From PALSA-693 sp963781155 (lineage in GTDB: Bacteria; Actinomycetota; Acidimicrobiia; Acidimicrobiales; Palsa-688), in NCBI GenBank assembly GCA_963781155.1, contig CAWAEC010000012.1, forward strand, positions 248,001-312,000: DNA of 64,000 nt, in the 5' to 3' direction. Below are positions 26,823-35,207 of the stretch, one piece after another (the first letter of the stretch is position 1; the number at the start of each line of letters is the position of its first letter). Made by a program: the position numbers and the translations under genes. Below the pieces are notes generated by a model. It ran no database searches. It was not told the DNA's origin and saw nothing but the letters and a program-made list of their open reading frames with translations.

Positions 26823-26848
26823 GACTTCGCCCTGAGTCGAGCGAAGTC
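26823..26848 (-). other. Leader stem-loop or terminator of the sigma gene
   Basis: Arms GACTTCGC and GCGAAGTC (8 bp, perfect) with a 10-base loop. It lies about 70 bases past the sigma-factor stop and also just inside the predicted leader of the DUF6458 transcript. Without a T-run its role stays open. Confidence 0.4.
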
Positions 26849-26859
26849 CTGTGCTCGTT

Positions 26860-26885
26860 ATACCCCTAGCAAAGGAAAGCTAATC
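26860..26885 (-). promoter_or_regulatory. SigB/F-type promoter
   Basis: Minus strand reads GATT, 16 bases, GGGTAT. The -10 box is perfect for SigF-type factors; the -35 box has one deviation. Lies upstream of the DUF6458 gene, within 60 bases. Confidence 0.6.
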
Positions 26886-26917
26886 AGGTCGAGCAAGCCA
26901 TCCGGGCGAAGGCCGGC

Positions 26918-28207
26918 TCAGGCGCAGGCGTCCACTGATCGGTTGGGTATTTCCCCCTCGCCGCAGAAGGCGCGCAGCTTGGCGATGGTCCGCGCCAGGA
27001 GACGAGATACCTGCATCTGGCTTGCACCCAGCTCGTCTGCCACCCGCTGCTGTGTGTACCCGTCGAAATACAGGCGCTGCAGCACCAGCCGCTCTCGCCG
27101 GTCAAGGCGCGGCAGTACCGAGTGCAGACGGGAGCGATCCAGAACTCGATCCAACCCGCCATCTGCGACGGGGATATCGACGCTACGTTCGCCGTCAGCG
27201 GTACGACCGTCCAGGGATGTCGTCCAGTAGGTTGAACCTGCCTCCATGGCTTCGAGGACTGCTTCCTCGGTGACGCCCAGATGGCCGGCGATCTGGGCCA
27301 CGGTCGGCACCGATCTCAGTTGGTGACCCAGCTCCTCGCGTGATTCTTTGATTGCAAGGTAGAGCTCTTGAGTTGAGCGTGGGACCCGTAGCATCCAGGT
27401 TTTGTCCCGGAAATGGCGCTTGAGCTCACCCAGGATGCTCACCGTGGCGTATGTGGCGAAGGTATTGTTGCGCTGGGGATCGAAGCGCCGGGATGCCTTC
27501 ACGAGGGCCAGGTAGGCCACCTGCTCCAATTCGTCCGCTGGTTCGCCCCGATAGAGAAACCGATGCGCGAGAGCTCGGGCGAGACCGAGATGCTCGCGGA
27601 CCAGGCGCTGGTGCAGTTGCCGGCAAGCCAGACTTTCCGGTCCGTCACCGTCTGCGGAGGTGGGCTCCGGCTCACTCTTGCCCTTCTTCCGGAACAGCCC
27701 TGCGTCCTGGTCAACCGGCTCCAGGTTGTGCGGAGGAACCTCAGGCGGCTCCAGAAAGAGTACCTGTCCTCCTCGGCGCAGGTGCCCCGTGACCTGAGAC
27801 GGAATGGCGCCCGGTGTCCACTGGTTCGGGTGGCGCACGGTTACCAGGTCCACCGTGCCCGGAGGCTCGCCCATCATGACCTGATCCGTGATGGTCTGCT
27901 CGGGAACCCACCGATGATCTTCTCGGTGAAACCACCTCGACCGGCCGGACGCTGGAACCGCGCCCAGGTCGGAACGAACGAATCTGACCGGCAGCGCCTG
28001 TCCTCCCGGATCACTGACAAAGGCGCGCATCTCGGCCAGGTCGCTGGGTGCCACGTGCGCAAATGCCACGGTAACGGACACGGCGTCCGCAGTCGACCCT
28101 ATCGACCACACCGACGGATGCCTGGCTGCGGGTGCGTTCCGTAGAGGAGGGATCACCCGTTGATGCAGCCAGTCCCACTCCTTCAATAGCGGTCTTGCTG
28201 CAGTCAT
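26918..28207 (-). CDS. SigB/F-family sigma factor fused to a degenerate CheR-like domain
   Basis: 429 aa from ATG 28207 (GGGAG seven bases upstream). The C-terminal about 240 residues are a complete SigB/F/G factor: LARALAHRFLYRGEPADELEQVAYLALVKA (region 2), FATYATVSILGELKRHFRD, region 3 with SVPTVAQIAGHLG, and region 4 ending in YTQQRVADELGASQMQVSRLL. The first 165 residues follow a CheR methyltransferase in order: VIPPL, VWSIGSTADAV in place of VWSAGCSTGEEAYS, a WFHREDHRW segment, DLVTVRHPNQW in place of DLIFCRNVLIY, and LRRGGQVLFLEPPE. The SAM-binding acidic residues are lost, so this is probably a pseudo-enzyme sensor. Confidence 0.85.
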   Translation of the reverse strand: MTAARPLLKEWDWLHQRVIPPLRNAPAARHPSVWSIGSTADAVSVTVAFAHVAPSDLAEMRAFVSDPGGQALPVRFVRSDLGAVPASGRSRWFHREDHRWVPEQTITDQVMMGEPPGTVDLVTVRHPNQWTPGAIPSQVTGHLRRGGQVLFLEPPEVPPHNLEPVDQDAGLFRKKGKSEPEPTSADGDGPESLACRQLHQRLVREHLGLARALAHRFLYRGEPADELEQVAYLALVKASRRFDPQRNNTFATYATVSILGELKRHFRDKTWMLRVPRSTQELYLAIKESREELGHQLRSVPTVAQIAGHLGVTEEAVLEAMEAGSTYWTTSLDGRTADGERSVDIPVADGGLDRVLDRSRLHSVLPRLDRRERLVLQRLYFDGYTQQRVADELGASQMQVSRLLARTIAKLRAFCGEGEIPNRSVDACA

Positions 28208-28268
28208 CACGAAACTCCCAGTCACCGAACGGCCATCGCCACCTGTCGGAACGCGTGTTACTCCTGTT

Positions 28269-28294
28269 CTACCCCGACGCGACGATCCCAAAAC
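28269..28294 (-). promoter_or_regulatory. SigB/F-type promoter of the sigma gene
   Basis: Minus strand reads GTTT, 16 bases, GGGTAG, placing transcription start about 55 bases before ATG 28207. Suggests autoregulation by the encoded sigma factor. Confidence 0.62.
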
Positions 28295-28390
28295 GATGGC
28301 AACCGTTGAGCACCCGCTCCCATCGCGGCGGACTGCTACCCGTTGCTCTCCATTCGTAATCGGTCATCGCACGACCCGGCCAGCGCGCCG

Positions 28391-28416
28391 GTTATTCAAA
28401 GCTGTATCCGGGGAAT
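28391..28416 (+). promoter_or_regulatory. SigB/F-like promoter
   Basis: Plus strand reads GTTA, 16 bases, GGGAAT, with the same geometry as the other three sites. It lies 61 bases upstream of the membrane protein at 28478. Confidence 0.5.
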
Positions 28417-28477
28417 AAGAGGAGACGAATGAACGCAAATGAGCCCGCCAGCACGTGTGGGCGAAGGGAGTGCCGTG

Positions 28478-29209
28478 ATGACCTCTGCGATAAGACAAGA
28501 GACACCGCATCGACGCTGGACGAGACAGTCGCGGATGGTTGACCCAACCGGTGCTCATGTGGTGGTAAGGCCGATCGGTGCGGCCGAAGTTGGTTTCCTG
28601 GCCGCGTTAGTGGGCGCCTGGGGAGCGCTCTCGGTCTTCGTAGGGCCGTACTTCGGATACCGGCCAACGTCGCCGGGAACGTGGGCATGGACCACGCAGA
28701 ACTGGTTGCTCCACCTGCTGCCTGGTGCAGTCGCCGTAGGCGCGGGTTTGATGATCTTGAGCGCCTCTCCCTCGCGCCGCCGAGCCGGCACGGGAGCACC
28801 GATCGGCTTGGCCGCCCTCCTTCTGGTGGCGGCCGGGGCCTGGTTCGTGATTGGCCCGGCGCTCTGGGCGACCTTCGAGTCCGGTCAACCCTTTGCAACC
28901 GGTGTGAGCGCCTGGACGTCATTCCTCAACCAGGTTGGATCCAGCCTTGGACCGGGCATCTTGCTGGCGACCCTGGGCGGGATGGCGTTGAAGGCCGTTG
29001 TCGCCCGTCCGGCGGCAACGCTGCACAGTGAAGGGACCAACAATTCTTCCGCCGCGCAGTCGAGTCAGGTGGCTGGCCCCGCGTCGGCTCCCGCCACCGA
29101 TGAATTTGGGTCGTCGGACACCGCAGCCCGCAGCGAGGTTGCGCCGTCGGAAACCCGGACCAGCAACCGGGTCGATGATTCAAGCCGCGAGACAGCTGAG
29201 ACAAGGTGA
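28478..29209 (+). CDS. Hypothetical four-helix membrane protein
   Basis: 243 aa; ATG 28478 with AAGGGAG seven bases upstream. Four hydrophobic segments between residues 35 and 165 (for example VGFLAALVGAWGALSVFVGPYFG and LLHLLPGAVAVGAGLMILSAS) and a Ser/Thr/Ala-rich hydrophilic tail of about 75 residues. I recognise no family. Divergent to the sigma gene and preceded by a SigB/F-like promoter, so envelope stress is a plausible setting. Confidence 0.72.
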   Translation: MTSAIRQETPHRRWTRQSRMVDPTGAHVVVRPIGAAEVGFLAALVGAWGALSVFVGPYFGYRPTSPGTWAWTTQNWLLHLLPGAVAVGAGLMILSASPSRRRAGTGAPIGLAALLLVAAGAWFVIGPALWATFESGQPFATGVSAWTSFLNQVGSSLGPGILLATLGGMALKAVVARPAATLHSEGTNNSSAAQSSQVAGPASAPATDEFGSSDTAARSEVAPSETRTSNRVDDSSRETAETR

Positions 29210-29278
29210 TGTGACGTAACGGGCGGACGTTTCAACGGCCGGGTGTGTACATGAATCTGTCGAAGTAAGGAGGATCCC

Positions 29279-30997
29279 ATGGTCGCCCTACTGGAAGACG
29301 AGCCAAGTTCGAGAGGTACCATTACAAGTCTTATCCCGGCCCGCCTCGACCGGCTACGGTGGTCCCGCTTCCACACCCGGCTGGTCCTGGCCCTCGGCGT
29401 CGCCTGGGTACTCGATGGTCTGGAAATCACGATTGCTGGAAACGCCTCGAGCCTGCTGAGCAGCCCGCAATCGCTCCATCTGTCCTCAGCCGGGGTCGGC
29501 TTCGCCGTCGGAACTGTCTATCTGCTCGGGGAGGTAGCCGGCGCACTCTTCTTTGGTCGGCTCTCCGATAAATGGGGGCGGCGGAATCTCTTCATGATCA
29601 CCCTGGGTGTCTACCTCGTCGGCGGTGCCATGACAGCGCTGACGTTTGGGCATGGCGAGGGATGGGTGCTCTACCTTTACCTGTGCCGGTTCATCGCCGG
29701 GATGGGAATTGGTGGTGAGTACGCGGCGATCAACTCCGCGATCGACGAGTTGATTCCATCCCGTTACCGTGGCCGGGTCGACATTGCCGTCAACGGCACC
29801 TACTGGGGCGGCGCCTTTCTGGCGACCGTCGTGACCCTTCTCGTGATCAACCACTTACCGGTGAGTTACTCCTGGCGGATCGCTTTCCTTGCCGGCCCCG
29901 CCCTCGGTTTCCTCATCATCTTCATTCGGCGCAACTTGCCGGAAAGCCCGCGCTGGCTGCTCATGCACGGGAGGGTCGAGGAGGCCGAGTCGGCAGTCGC
30001 AGAGATCGAACGGAACACGCTCGACAGCGGAGGCGAGTGCGACGAGGTAGACGAGTCCAAGGCTATTGAGGTCCGCCCGACGCAGCAGATCGGCTTCATC
30101 GCCCTGGCCCGTACGCTCTTCGCCACTTACCCGAGGCGATCGATTCTGGGCGCCTCACTGATGATCACGCAATCATTCCTGTACAACGCGATCTTCTTTA
30201 CCTACTCGCTGGTGCTCACCAGAGTCTACGGCGTGCCAAAGGGGTCGACGCCCTACTACTTCATGTTCTTCGCTCTCGGCAATCTGCTGGGGCCGCTCAC
30301 GATCGGGCGTCTCTTCGACACGATTGGCAGGCGGAAGATGATTACGGCGACGTATCTGATCTCGGGGGTCTTGCTGGCGATCAGCGCCTTCCTCTTCAAG
30401 GCGGGCTCTCTCGACGCGTTCAGCCAGACCGTCTGTTGGTGCGTGATCTTCTTCTTCGCATCGGCGGGAGCCAGCGCGGCTTACCTGACCGTCAGCGAGA
30501 TCTTTCCGGTTGAGGTGCGGGCCAAGGCGATCGCCGTGTTCTTTGCTATCGCCCAGAGCTTCGGTGCCTTTGGGCCGTGGTTCTATGGAAAGCTGATCGG
30601 CGACGGCACCGACCACTACAAGCTGTTCATCGGCTATCTCATCGGTGCTGCAGTCATGGTGGCCGGAGGCCTGGTCGAGGCATGCATCGGCATCGACGCC
30701 GAGGGTCGCTCTCTCGAGGACATTGCCAAACCGCTCGGTACCGCTTCCGACCGTCGGGCCGATGCGCTGGCCAACGTCACCGGTGCCCCGCGTCCTCCAG
30801 CCGCCCAGATCGTCGTTTCTGGAGGGCGCTCCTGGGCGGATATGGAAGCCTCGGCAGAGGAACGACGCCAGCGGCGACTGCGGGGCCATCCCACTCGTAA
30901 CCAAGCCCGAACTGCAACCGACCACGATCCACCTGCCGGCGTGGAAGATCCTTTCGAGCGGTCGTTCCGGTGGCGCCGTCCGCCAGGAACTGACTGA
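29279..30997 (+). CDS. MFS transporter, sugar/aromatic acid:H+ symporter type
   Basis: 572 aa, 12 transmembrane segments, AAGGAGG before ATG 29279. Characteristic residues: WVLDGLEITIAGN in the first helix, GRLSDKWGRRNLFMITL in loop 2-3, GMGIGGEYAAINSAIDELIP in helix 4-5, PESPRWLL before the central loop and GRLFDTIGRRKMI in loop 8-9. The cytoplasmic C-tail of about 75 residues is unusually long. Substrate could be an organic acid or sugar; no catabolic genes adjoin. Confidence 0.92.
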   Translation: MVALLEDEPSSRGTITSLIPARLDRLRWSRFHTRLVLALGVAWVLDGLEITIAGNASSLLSSPQSLHLSSAGVGFAVGTVYLLGEVAGALFFGRLSDKWGRRNLFMITLGVYLVGGAMTALTFGHGEGWVLYLYLCRFIAGMGIGGEYAAINSAIDELIPSRYRGRVDIAVNGTYWGGAFLATVVTLLVINHLPVSYSWRIAFLAGPALGFLIIFIRRNLPESPRWLLMHGRVEEAESAVAEIERNTLDSGGECDEVDESKAIEVRPTQQIGFIALARTLFATYPRRSILGASLMITQSFLYNAIFFTYSLVLTRVYGVPKGSTPYYFMFFALGNLLGPLTIGRLFDTIGRRKMITATYLISGVLLAISAFLFKAGSLDAFSQTVCWCVIFFFASAGASAAYLTVSEIFPVEVRAKAIAVFFAIAQSFGAFGPWFYGKLIGDGTDHYKLFIGYLIGAAVMVAGGLVEACIGIDAEGRSLEDIAKPLGTASDRRADALANVTGAPRPPAAQIVVSGGRSWADMEASAEERRQRRLRGHPTRNQARTATDHDPPAGVEDPFERSFRWRRPPGTD

Positions 30998-31154
30998 GCG
31001 CCGAGACCGATGCCGGGCCTTCCGTCCGAACGCCCGGCGTGGGTAGAGCTGCGACGGTTGATTGAATCGCAGCAGCGGGCTAATGTCGCCTCGTCGGGTG
31101 GACTATTGGTGGTCAGGCGCTGAGGCGCGGCCGCTGAGTTACGCGGAGGTGAAC

Positions 31155-31925
31155 ATGAGCAAACGGACGCGAACGGTGTCGCTGGCTGTGCTTCCTCTTG
31201 TTGCGATCCTGGTGTCGTCGGTCGCATCGGCGGTGACGGCGAACGCCGCGACTGCCGCAACTCGCGCCCCGGCACACACGTGCACCATCCCTTCGTTCGT
31301 GACCTCATCGCCGACAGGTGGCCACACGTTTGGCAAGTACTACGTCTACAACAACATGTGGGGTATCGCCGGGTACAGCGTGAGCCAGACGCTTTCCGCT
31401 TGCAACTACAATAACTGGTACGTCGTTGCCGACATGAACAACGATAGCGGTGACGGAGCCGTCAAGACCTATCCGAACGTTCAGGAAAACTTCAATTCGG
31501 TCCCCATCACCTCATTTACGAAGCTAACGAGCACCTTCGCGGAGACCGATCCCCACGTCGGCATCTACGAGGATGCCTACGACATGTGGATCAATGGCGT
31601 GGCGTCCAATGGCGCAACCGAAGTAATGATCTGGAACGAGAACTTCAACCAGGTCCCGGCCGGCTCTGTCCAGGGGACGGTCACGATCGGACCCCGGACT
31701 TACACCGTCTGGAAGAACGGAAACTACGTTGCCTTCGTCGCGAAGGTAAATTTCACTTCGGGCACGCTCAATATTTTGCGCTTCTACAAGTACATCATGA
31801 ATCGGGGCTGGATGCCGCGTACCTCAGTGGTCGACCAGATCGACTACGGCGCTGAGTTGGTCTCGACGAACAGCGCCCCCGCCACGTTCCAGTTCAATAA
31901 CTTCTCCATCAACGCCCAGCAATAG
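31155..31925 (+). CDS. Secreted GH12 endoglucanase-like protein
   Basis: 256 aa. Signal peptide MSKRTRTVSLAVLPLVAILV to about residue 32. The mature part follows GH12: NNMWGIAGYSVSQTL, AVKTYPNVQENF, EVMIWNENFNQVP (nucleophile Glu in ExMIW) and YGAELVSTN (acid/base Glu). CGGAGG precedes ATG 31155. It should cleave beta-1,4-glucan or xyloglucan outside the cell. Base composition is lower in GC than the neighbours, with many Asn codons, so it may have been acquired. A strong terminator follows. Confidence 0.85.
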   Translation: MSKRTRTVSLAVLPLVAILVSSVASAVTANAATAATRAPAHTCTIPSFVTSSPTGGHTFGKYYVYNNMWGIAGYSVSQTLSACNYNNWYVVADMNNDSGDGAVKTYPNVQENFNSVPITSFTKLTSTFAETDPHVGIYEDAYDMWINGVASNGATEVMIWNENFNQVPAGSVQGTVTIGPRTYTVWKNGNYVAFVAKVNFTSGTLNILRFYKYIMNRGWMPRTSVVDQIDYGAELVSTNSAPATFQFNNFSINAQQ

Positions 31926-31933
31926 CGGCGCGG

Positions 31934-31963
31934 AAGGGGGCCCCGGAAGACCGGGGCCCCTTT
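31934..31963 (+). terminator. Rho-independent terminator
   Basis: GGGGCCCCGG, loop AAGA, CCGGGGCCCC, then TTT, 12 bases after the GH12 stop. The AAG upstream pairs partly with the CTTT. Very stable stem, short U-tract. Confidence 0.85.
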
Positions 31964-31994
31964 GGCCGCACATGGGCCCGTCCAGTGAGGTTGG

Positions 31995-32315
31995 TCAGGC
32001 GTATCGCTCGGCGATCTCCTCGTACAGCCCGAGTTGCGGGGCAGGGTCCATCGCCAATACGTCGCTCATCCGGATGTCACCGCTGGCCACTCCAGCTCCA
32101 AGAGAGGCCTGTGCCGCTTTCAAGTCGTCGGCTTCGACCTCGTAGATGGCAAGGTATGGGTGGCCGCCGCCATCGAGAGCGCGAAAGCGGCGCGCCGAAG
32201 TGAAGCCCGCCAGTTTCAACACATCCACCAGGTGCACGTCGTCATACCAGTCGTTGTACTCCGAGTCGCGGCCCTGAGCCGGAGCCGTGTGTACTACGAG
32301 AACGCCTTTTGCCAT
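31995..32315 (-). CDS. EthD/ABM-like small protein
   Basis: 106 aa. Ferredoxin-like fold: GVLVVHTAPAQGRDSEYNDWYDDVHLVDVLKLAGFTSARRFR, ending in LGLYEEIAERY. The EYNDWYDDVHL block resembles dimeric alpha/beta barrel proteins of the EthD/DUF4286 type, where Asp/His near the first helix bind small ligands. Convergent with the GH12 gene across its terminator. Substrate unknown. Confidence 0.75.
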   Translation of the reverse strand: MAKGVLVVHTAPAQGRDSEYNDWYDDVHLVDVLKLAGFTSARRFRALDGGGHPYLAIYEVEADDLKAAQASLGAGVASGDIRMSDVLAMDPAPQLGLYEEIAERYA

Positions 32316-32390
32316 GCCTCTCCCCTTTTGCGTCGGTGCAGACCATAGCCTAGTCGCCCGGCGGCGCAGGGGGGCCCGGCCGGCATCGCC

Positions 32391-33227
32391 TCAGGAAGTG
32401 GCGCTCTCGGGTGGGGGCGGGATGACGGCGATGGGAACCGGGCTCTTCGTGACCAGGTAGCTCGCCACGCTTCCAATCCGCAGGGCCCGTACCGATGCGT
32501 CCGCCCGGCGACCCACGACCAGCAGGTCCGCCTGCACGCGTCCAGCGAGATTCACCAACTCGAAGCGAGCTTCGCCTTCCACCTCCACGGGTGTCACCTC
32601 AGAGCCGGTGTCCTCCGCCCAGCGCTCAATGGATTCGGCTGCATCTGAGGTCAACCGTTCGTGCAAGCGAGGACGGACTTCGGAGGCGCCAGCCTGCCAG
32701 ACGTACGCCGCTACCACCTTCGCTCCGGTTGGTTGGGCCAGGGCTGCGGCCCAGTCGAGCGCCCGATCCCCGCCGGCGCTGCCATCGTGACCGACCAGAA
32801 TGGTCGCCTCTGTGGCAGGAAACGGATGCTCCTGACGCAGGACCATCACCGGGCAAGGGGCGTGCTCGACGCAGTGTCGACTGGTCGACCCGAGCAATAG
32901 GCCGGCGAAGCCGCCCCGACCTCGCGAGCCGAGTACCAAACCGCTGTCGGGTGTCACCCGCTCGAGCAGCGCTCCAGCGGCAGATCCCCGTATGGCGAGG
33001 AACTCGGTGTCCAGGCCGGCGAGCGACTCGCCAAGAACCTCGCTGGTGAAGTTCATCAGATTCAACTTGACTCCTTCGCCGAGCTCGTCGGTCGCGGTCG
33101 GATCACCACCGCTCCACGCTTCTGCCACGACGAGCGGGAGGGGCACGCCGGCGGCCACCGACGCCGCCCAGCACAGAGCCCACCGACTCTCCTCGGACCC
33201 ATCCACGCCCACGACCAGCTCGTTCAT
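32391..33227 (-). CDS. Tandem universal stress protein
   Basis: 278 aa with two USP domains. Domain 1 (residues 1-140) has ELVVGVDGSEESRWAL and the ATP-loop LGSRGRGGFAGLLLGSTSRHCVEHAPCPVMVL. Domain 2 has ILVGHDGSAGGDRAL and VVGRRADASVRALRIGSVASYLVTKSPVPIAVI, where the GxxGS loop is less conserved. ATG 33227 with AGGAG five bases before. It is the third gene of a strand run that starts with the receiver/TrxR fusion and the histidine kinase, so it belongs to a redox/stress unit. Confidence 0.93.
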   Translation of the reverse strand: MNELVVGVDGSEESRWALCWAASVAAGVPLPLVVAEAWSGGDPTATDELGEGVKLNLMNFTSEVLGESLAGLDTEFLAIRGSAAGALLERVTPDSGLVLGSRGRGGFAGLLLGSTSRHCVEHAPCPVMVLRQEHPFPATEATILVGHDGSAGGDRALDWAAALAQPTGAKVVAAYVWQAGASEVRPRLHERLTSDAAESIERWAEDTGSEVTPVEVEGEARFELVNLAGRVQADLLVVGRRADASVRALRIGSVASYLVTKSPVPIAVIPPPPESATS

Positions 33228-33280
33228 GAGGCTCCTGTCCGTCGACCGCGCACGCGCCGACCCGCGATCATAAGCGGCGC

Positions 33281-33715
33281 TCAGGGGACCAGCGTGAGGA
33301 CGGAGACGTCGCGCTCGACCGCCTCCTCGCCCGGCCGGCCATACCACCAGGAGTGACGCAGTCGGCCGCGCTCAGGTATCGACAGCATCACTTTCATAGG
33401 AAAGGGCGAGCCCTCTGTTCCGACCTCGAACACACCCGGCTCGGTCTCGTGAAGAATGGCGACGCAGTCGGCGTGCATGTGGCCAATCACCATGACCACC
33501 CCACCTCGATGGGTGCGGGCCAGAATGGTGTGCTCGATGTGGCCACGAAGGTGGTCGGGCGTGCCCGGGTTCAGAACCTCATAGTCGAGGGCGACTCCGG
33601 CTCGCCCCGGAAGCGGCGTGACGACCAGGCGCGCCGCGCCTCTGCCTTCAGAGTCGGCATCAAGGTCGATGCCCAAGTACACGCCCGGGCAGGCGAGCAA
33701 GTCGTCGACGATCAT
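33281..33715 (-). CDS. Hypothetical protein, beta-rich
   Basis: 144 aa with alternating hydrophobic strands (VYLGIDLDADSEGRGAARLVV, GVALDYEVLNPG, GGVVMVIGHMHADCVAIL) resembling a small lipocalin or fatty-acid-binding-like barrel, but I cannot name a family. It lies between the universal stress protein and the histidine kinase on the same strand, 36 bases after the kinase stop, and is probably co-transcribed. Confidence 0.6.
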   Translation of the reverse strand: MIVDDLLACPGVYLGIDLDADSEGRGAARLVVTPLPGRAGVALDYEVLNPGTPDHLRGHIEHTILARTHRGGVVMVIGHMHADCVAILHETEPGVFEVGTEGSPFPMKVMLSIPERGRLRHSWWYGRPGEEAVERDVSVLTLVP

Positions 33716-33751
33716 GGCATCGACCCTACAGCACCGCTCTCTGCAGCCCGG

Positions 33752-35203
33752 TCACGGACCCGGAGTCGAGACGACCGTTTCCTGGGTTGGGGCCAGCGGC
33801 AACCGCACCTTAAACCACGTTTGCCCGGGCCGCGACTCCACCTGGATATCTCCGTGGTGTTTGTTGACGACGATCCGCCACGAAATGTCGAGTCCAAGCC
33901 CGGTGCCTTCACCCACAGCTTTGGTGGTAAAAAATGGCTCGAAGATTCGGGTCCGGATGTCGTCCGGCACACCCGTGCCGGTGTCGCCGATCTCGACAAG
34001 GACGCGGTCCTCGTCCCGGCTGGTGCGGATCGTGAGCGTCCCGGACCGGTTCATGGCATCGATGGCGTTGACAATCAAGTTTGTCCAGACCTGGTTGAGC
34101 TCGGCCCCGTAGGCAGCTATGGCGGGCAACGAGCGGTCATAGTCCTTGACGACGGTAATGCCGTCACCGAGCTTGCCACCCAGCATGACCAGCGTGCTAT
34201 CGAGGAGCTCGTGGACATCGACCGTCTGGAACGGAGCCCGGTCCATTTGCGAGTACTGCTTGGCGGCACCGACCAGCCCGGAGATCCGATTGGTCGAATC
34301 CTCGATCTCATTCATCAGTTGTTCGGTTTCGACGGTGTAGTAGAGCCATCGAATGGCCCCTTCGAGTGTGGCCCCCGCAGCGAGGGTGGCATCCATGGCG
34401 GCGATCACCCGGTCCAGGAACGACTGGTCAAGACCGGCCTGTACAAATGCGGGCGCCAGCTCCCACCCCTCCGCGATCCCGTGCGCATCGAACCATTCGC
34501 CGAGGCCGTCTTCGCGATCCGCGGCCTCCATGGGCGTCAGGGTTGGCGGTTTGGCAGCGTGCTCGGCGGCCTCTTCTTGTAGCAGAACGAGGGTCTCGAG
34601 CGCCTCCCGGTTGAGAGATCCGCCGGCGATGCCCGCCAGCTTGCGCCGCATCGCACTCACCCGGTCCCGAAGGGACGCGGTGGCGCGAACCGCGGCGGAA
34701 GCGGGATTGTTGAGTTCGTGGGTCAGCCCGGCGGAAAGAGAGCCGAGGGCCAGGAGCCGTTCTCGCTGCTCCACGGCCTGCTGAGACGTTTGCATCCCGA
34801 AAAAAAGGCCTTCGAGGAGATGCACCGCCATCGGAAACCACTTGTGCATCAGCTCACTGAACTTCTCGGCGTCGAGCACGAAGAAACGCGATGGCACGGT
34901 GACGCGCGCTGAATTCCGGTAGACCTGCGGAACCCGGTCGCCGAGATATGACTGCCAAGCGCCGCTGTAGACGCCGCGCTGGTCGGTGCGCCTTACCTCG
35001 ACGTCGTCTTGACCCACGCGGCGGGCGAGCACGATCGTTCCCTCGAGCAAGACGTAGAAGGAGGTGGCCGGCTCACCCTCGCGGTGGAGCCAGCCCGGTT
35101 GGACCTCCTCTACCCTGCCGTGACGGCACAGCCAATCAAGCTGATCGTCACTGAGCGACTCGAACAGGAAGAGGGTTCGGAGTTCCTGGGCGTCACAGAT
35201 CAT
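33752..35203 (-). CDS. Histidine kinase with N-terminal cNMP-binding domain
   Basis: 483 aa. Residues 5-125 make a cyclic-nucleotide-binding-type jelly roll (LFLFESLSDDQLDWLC, GEPATSFYVLLEGTIVLAR). The HisKA His is in AGLTHELNNPASAAVR. The kinase core has N box LNQVWTNLIVNAIDAM, G1 IGDTGTGVPDD, F box FEPFFTTK and G2 GEGTGLGLDISWRIV. No transmembrane segment, so it is cytosolic. It starts four bases after the stop of the receiver/thioredoxin-reductase-like gene, so the two should form one signalling pair. Confidence 0.95.
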   Translation of the reverse strand: MICDAQELRTLFLFESLSDDQLDWLCRHGRVEEVQPGWLHREGEPATSFYVLLEGTIVLARRVGQDDVEVRRTDQRGVYSGAWQSYLGDRVPQVYRNSARVTVPSRFFVLDAEKFSELMHKWFPMAVHLLEGLFFGMQTSQQAVEQRERLLALGSLSAGLTHELNNPASAAVRATASLRDRVSAMRRKLAGIAGGSLNREALETLVLLQEEAAEHAAKPPTLTPMEAADREDGLGEWFDAHGIAEGWELAPAFVQAGLDQSFLDRVIAAMDATLAAGATLEGAIRWLYYTVETEQLMNEIEDSTNRISGLVGAAKQYSQMDRAPFQTVDVHELLDSTLVMLGGKLGDGITVVKDYDRSLPAIAAYGAELNQVWTNLIVNAIDAMNRSGTLTIRTSRDEDRVLVEIGDTGTGVPDDIRTRIFEPFFTTKAVGEGTGLGLDISWRIVVNKHHGDIQVESRPGQTWFKVRLPLAPTQETVVSTPGP

Positions 35204-35207
35204 GGCG

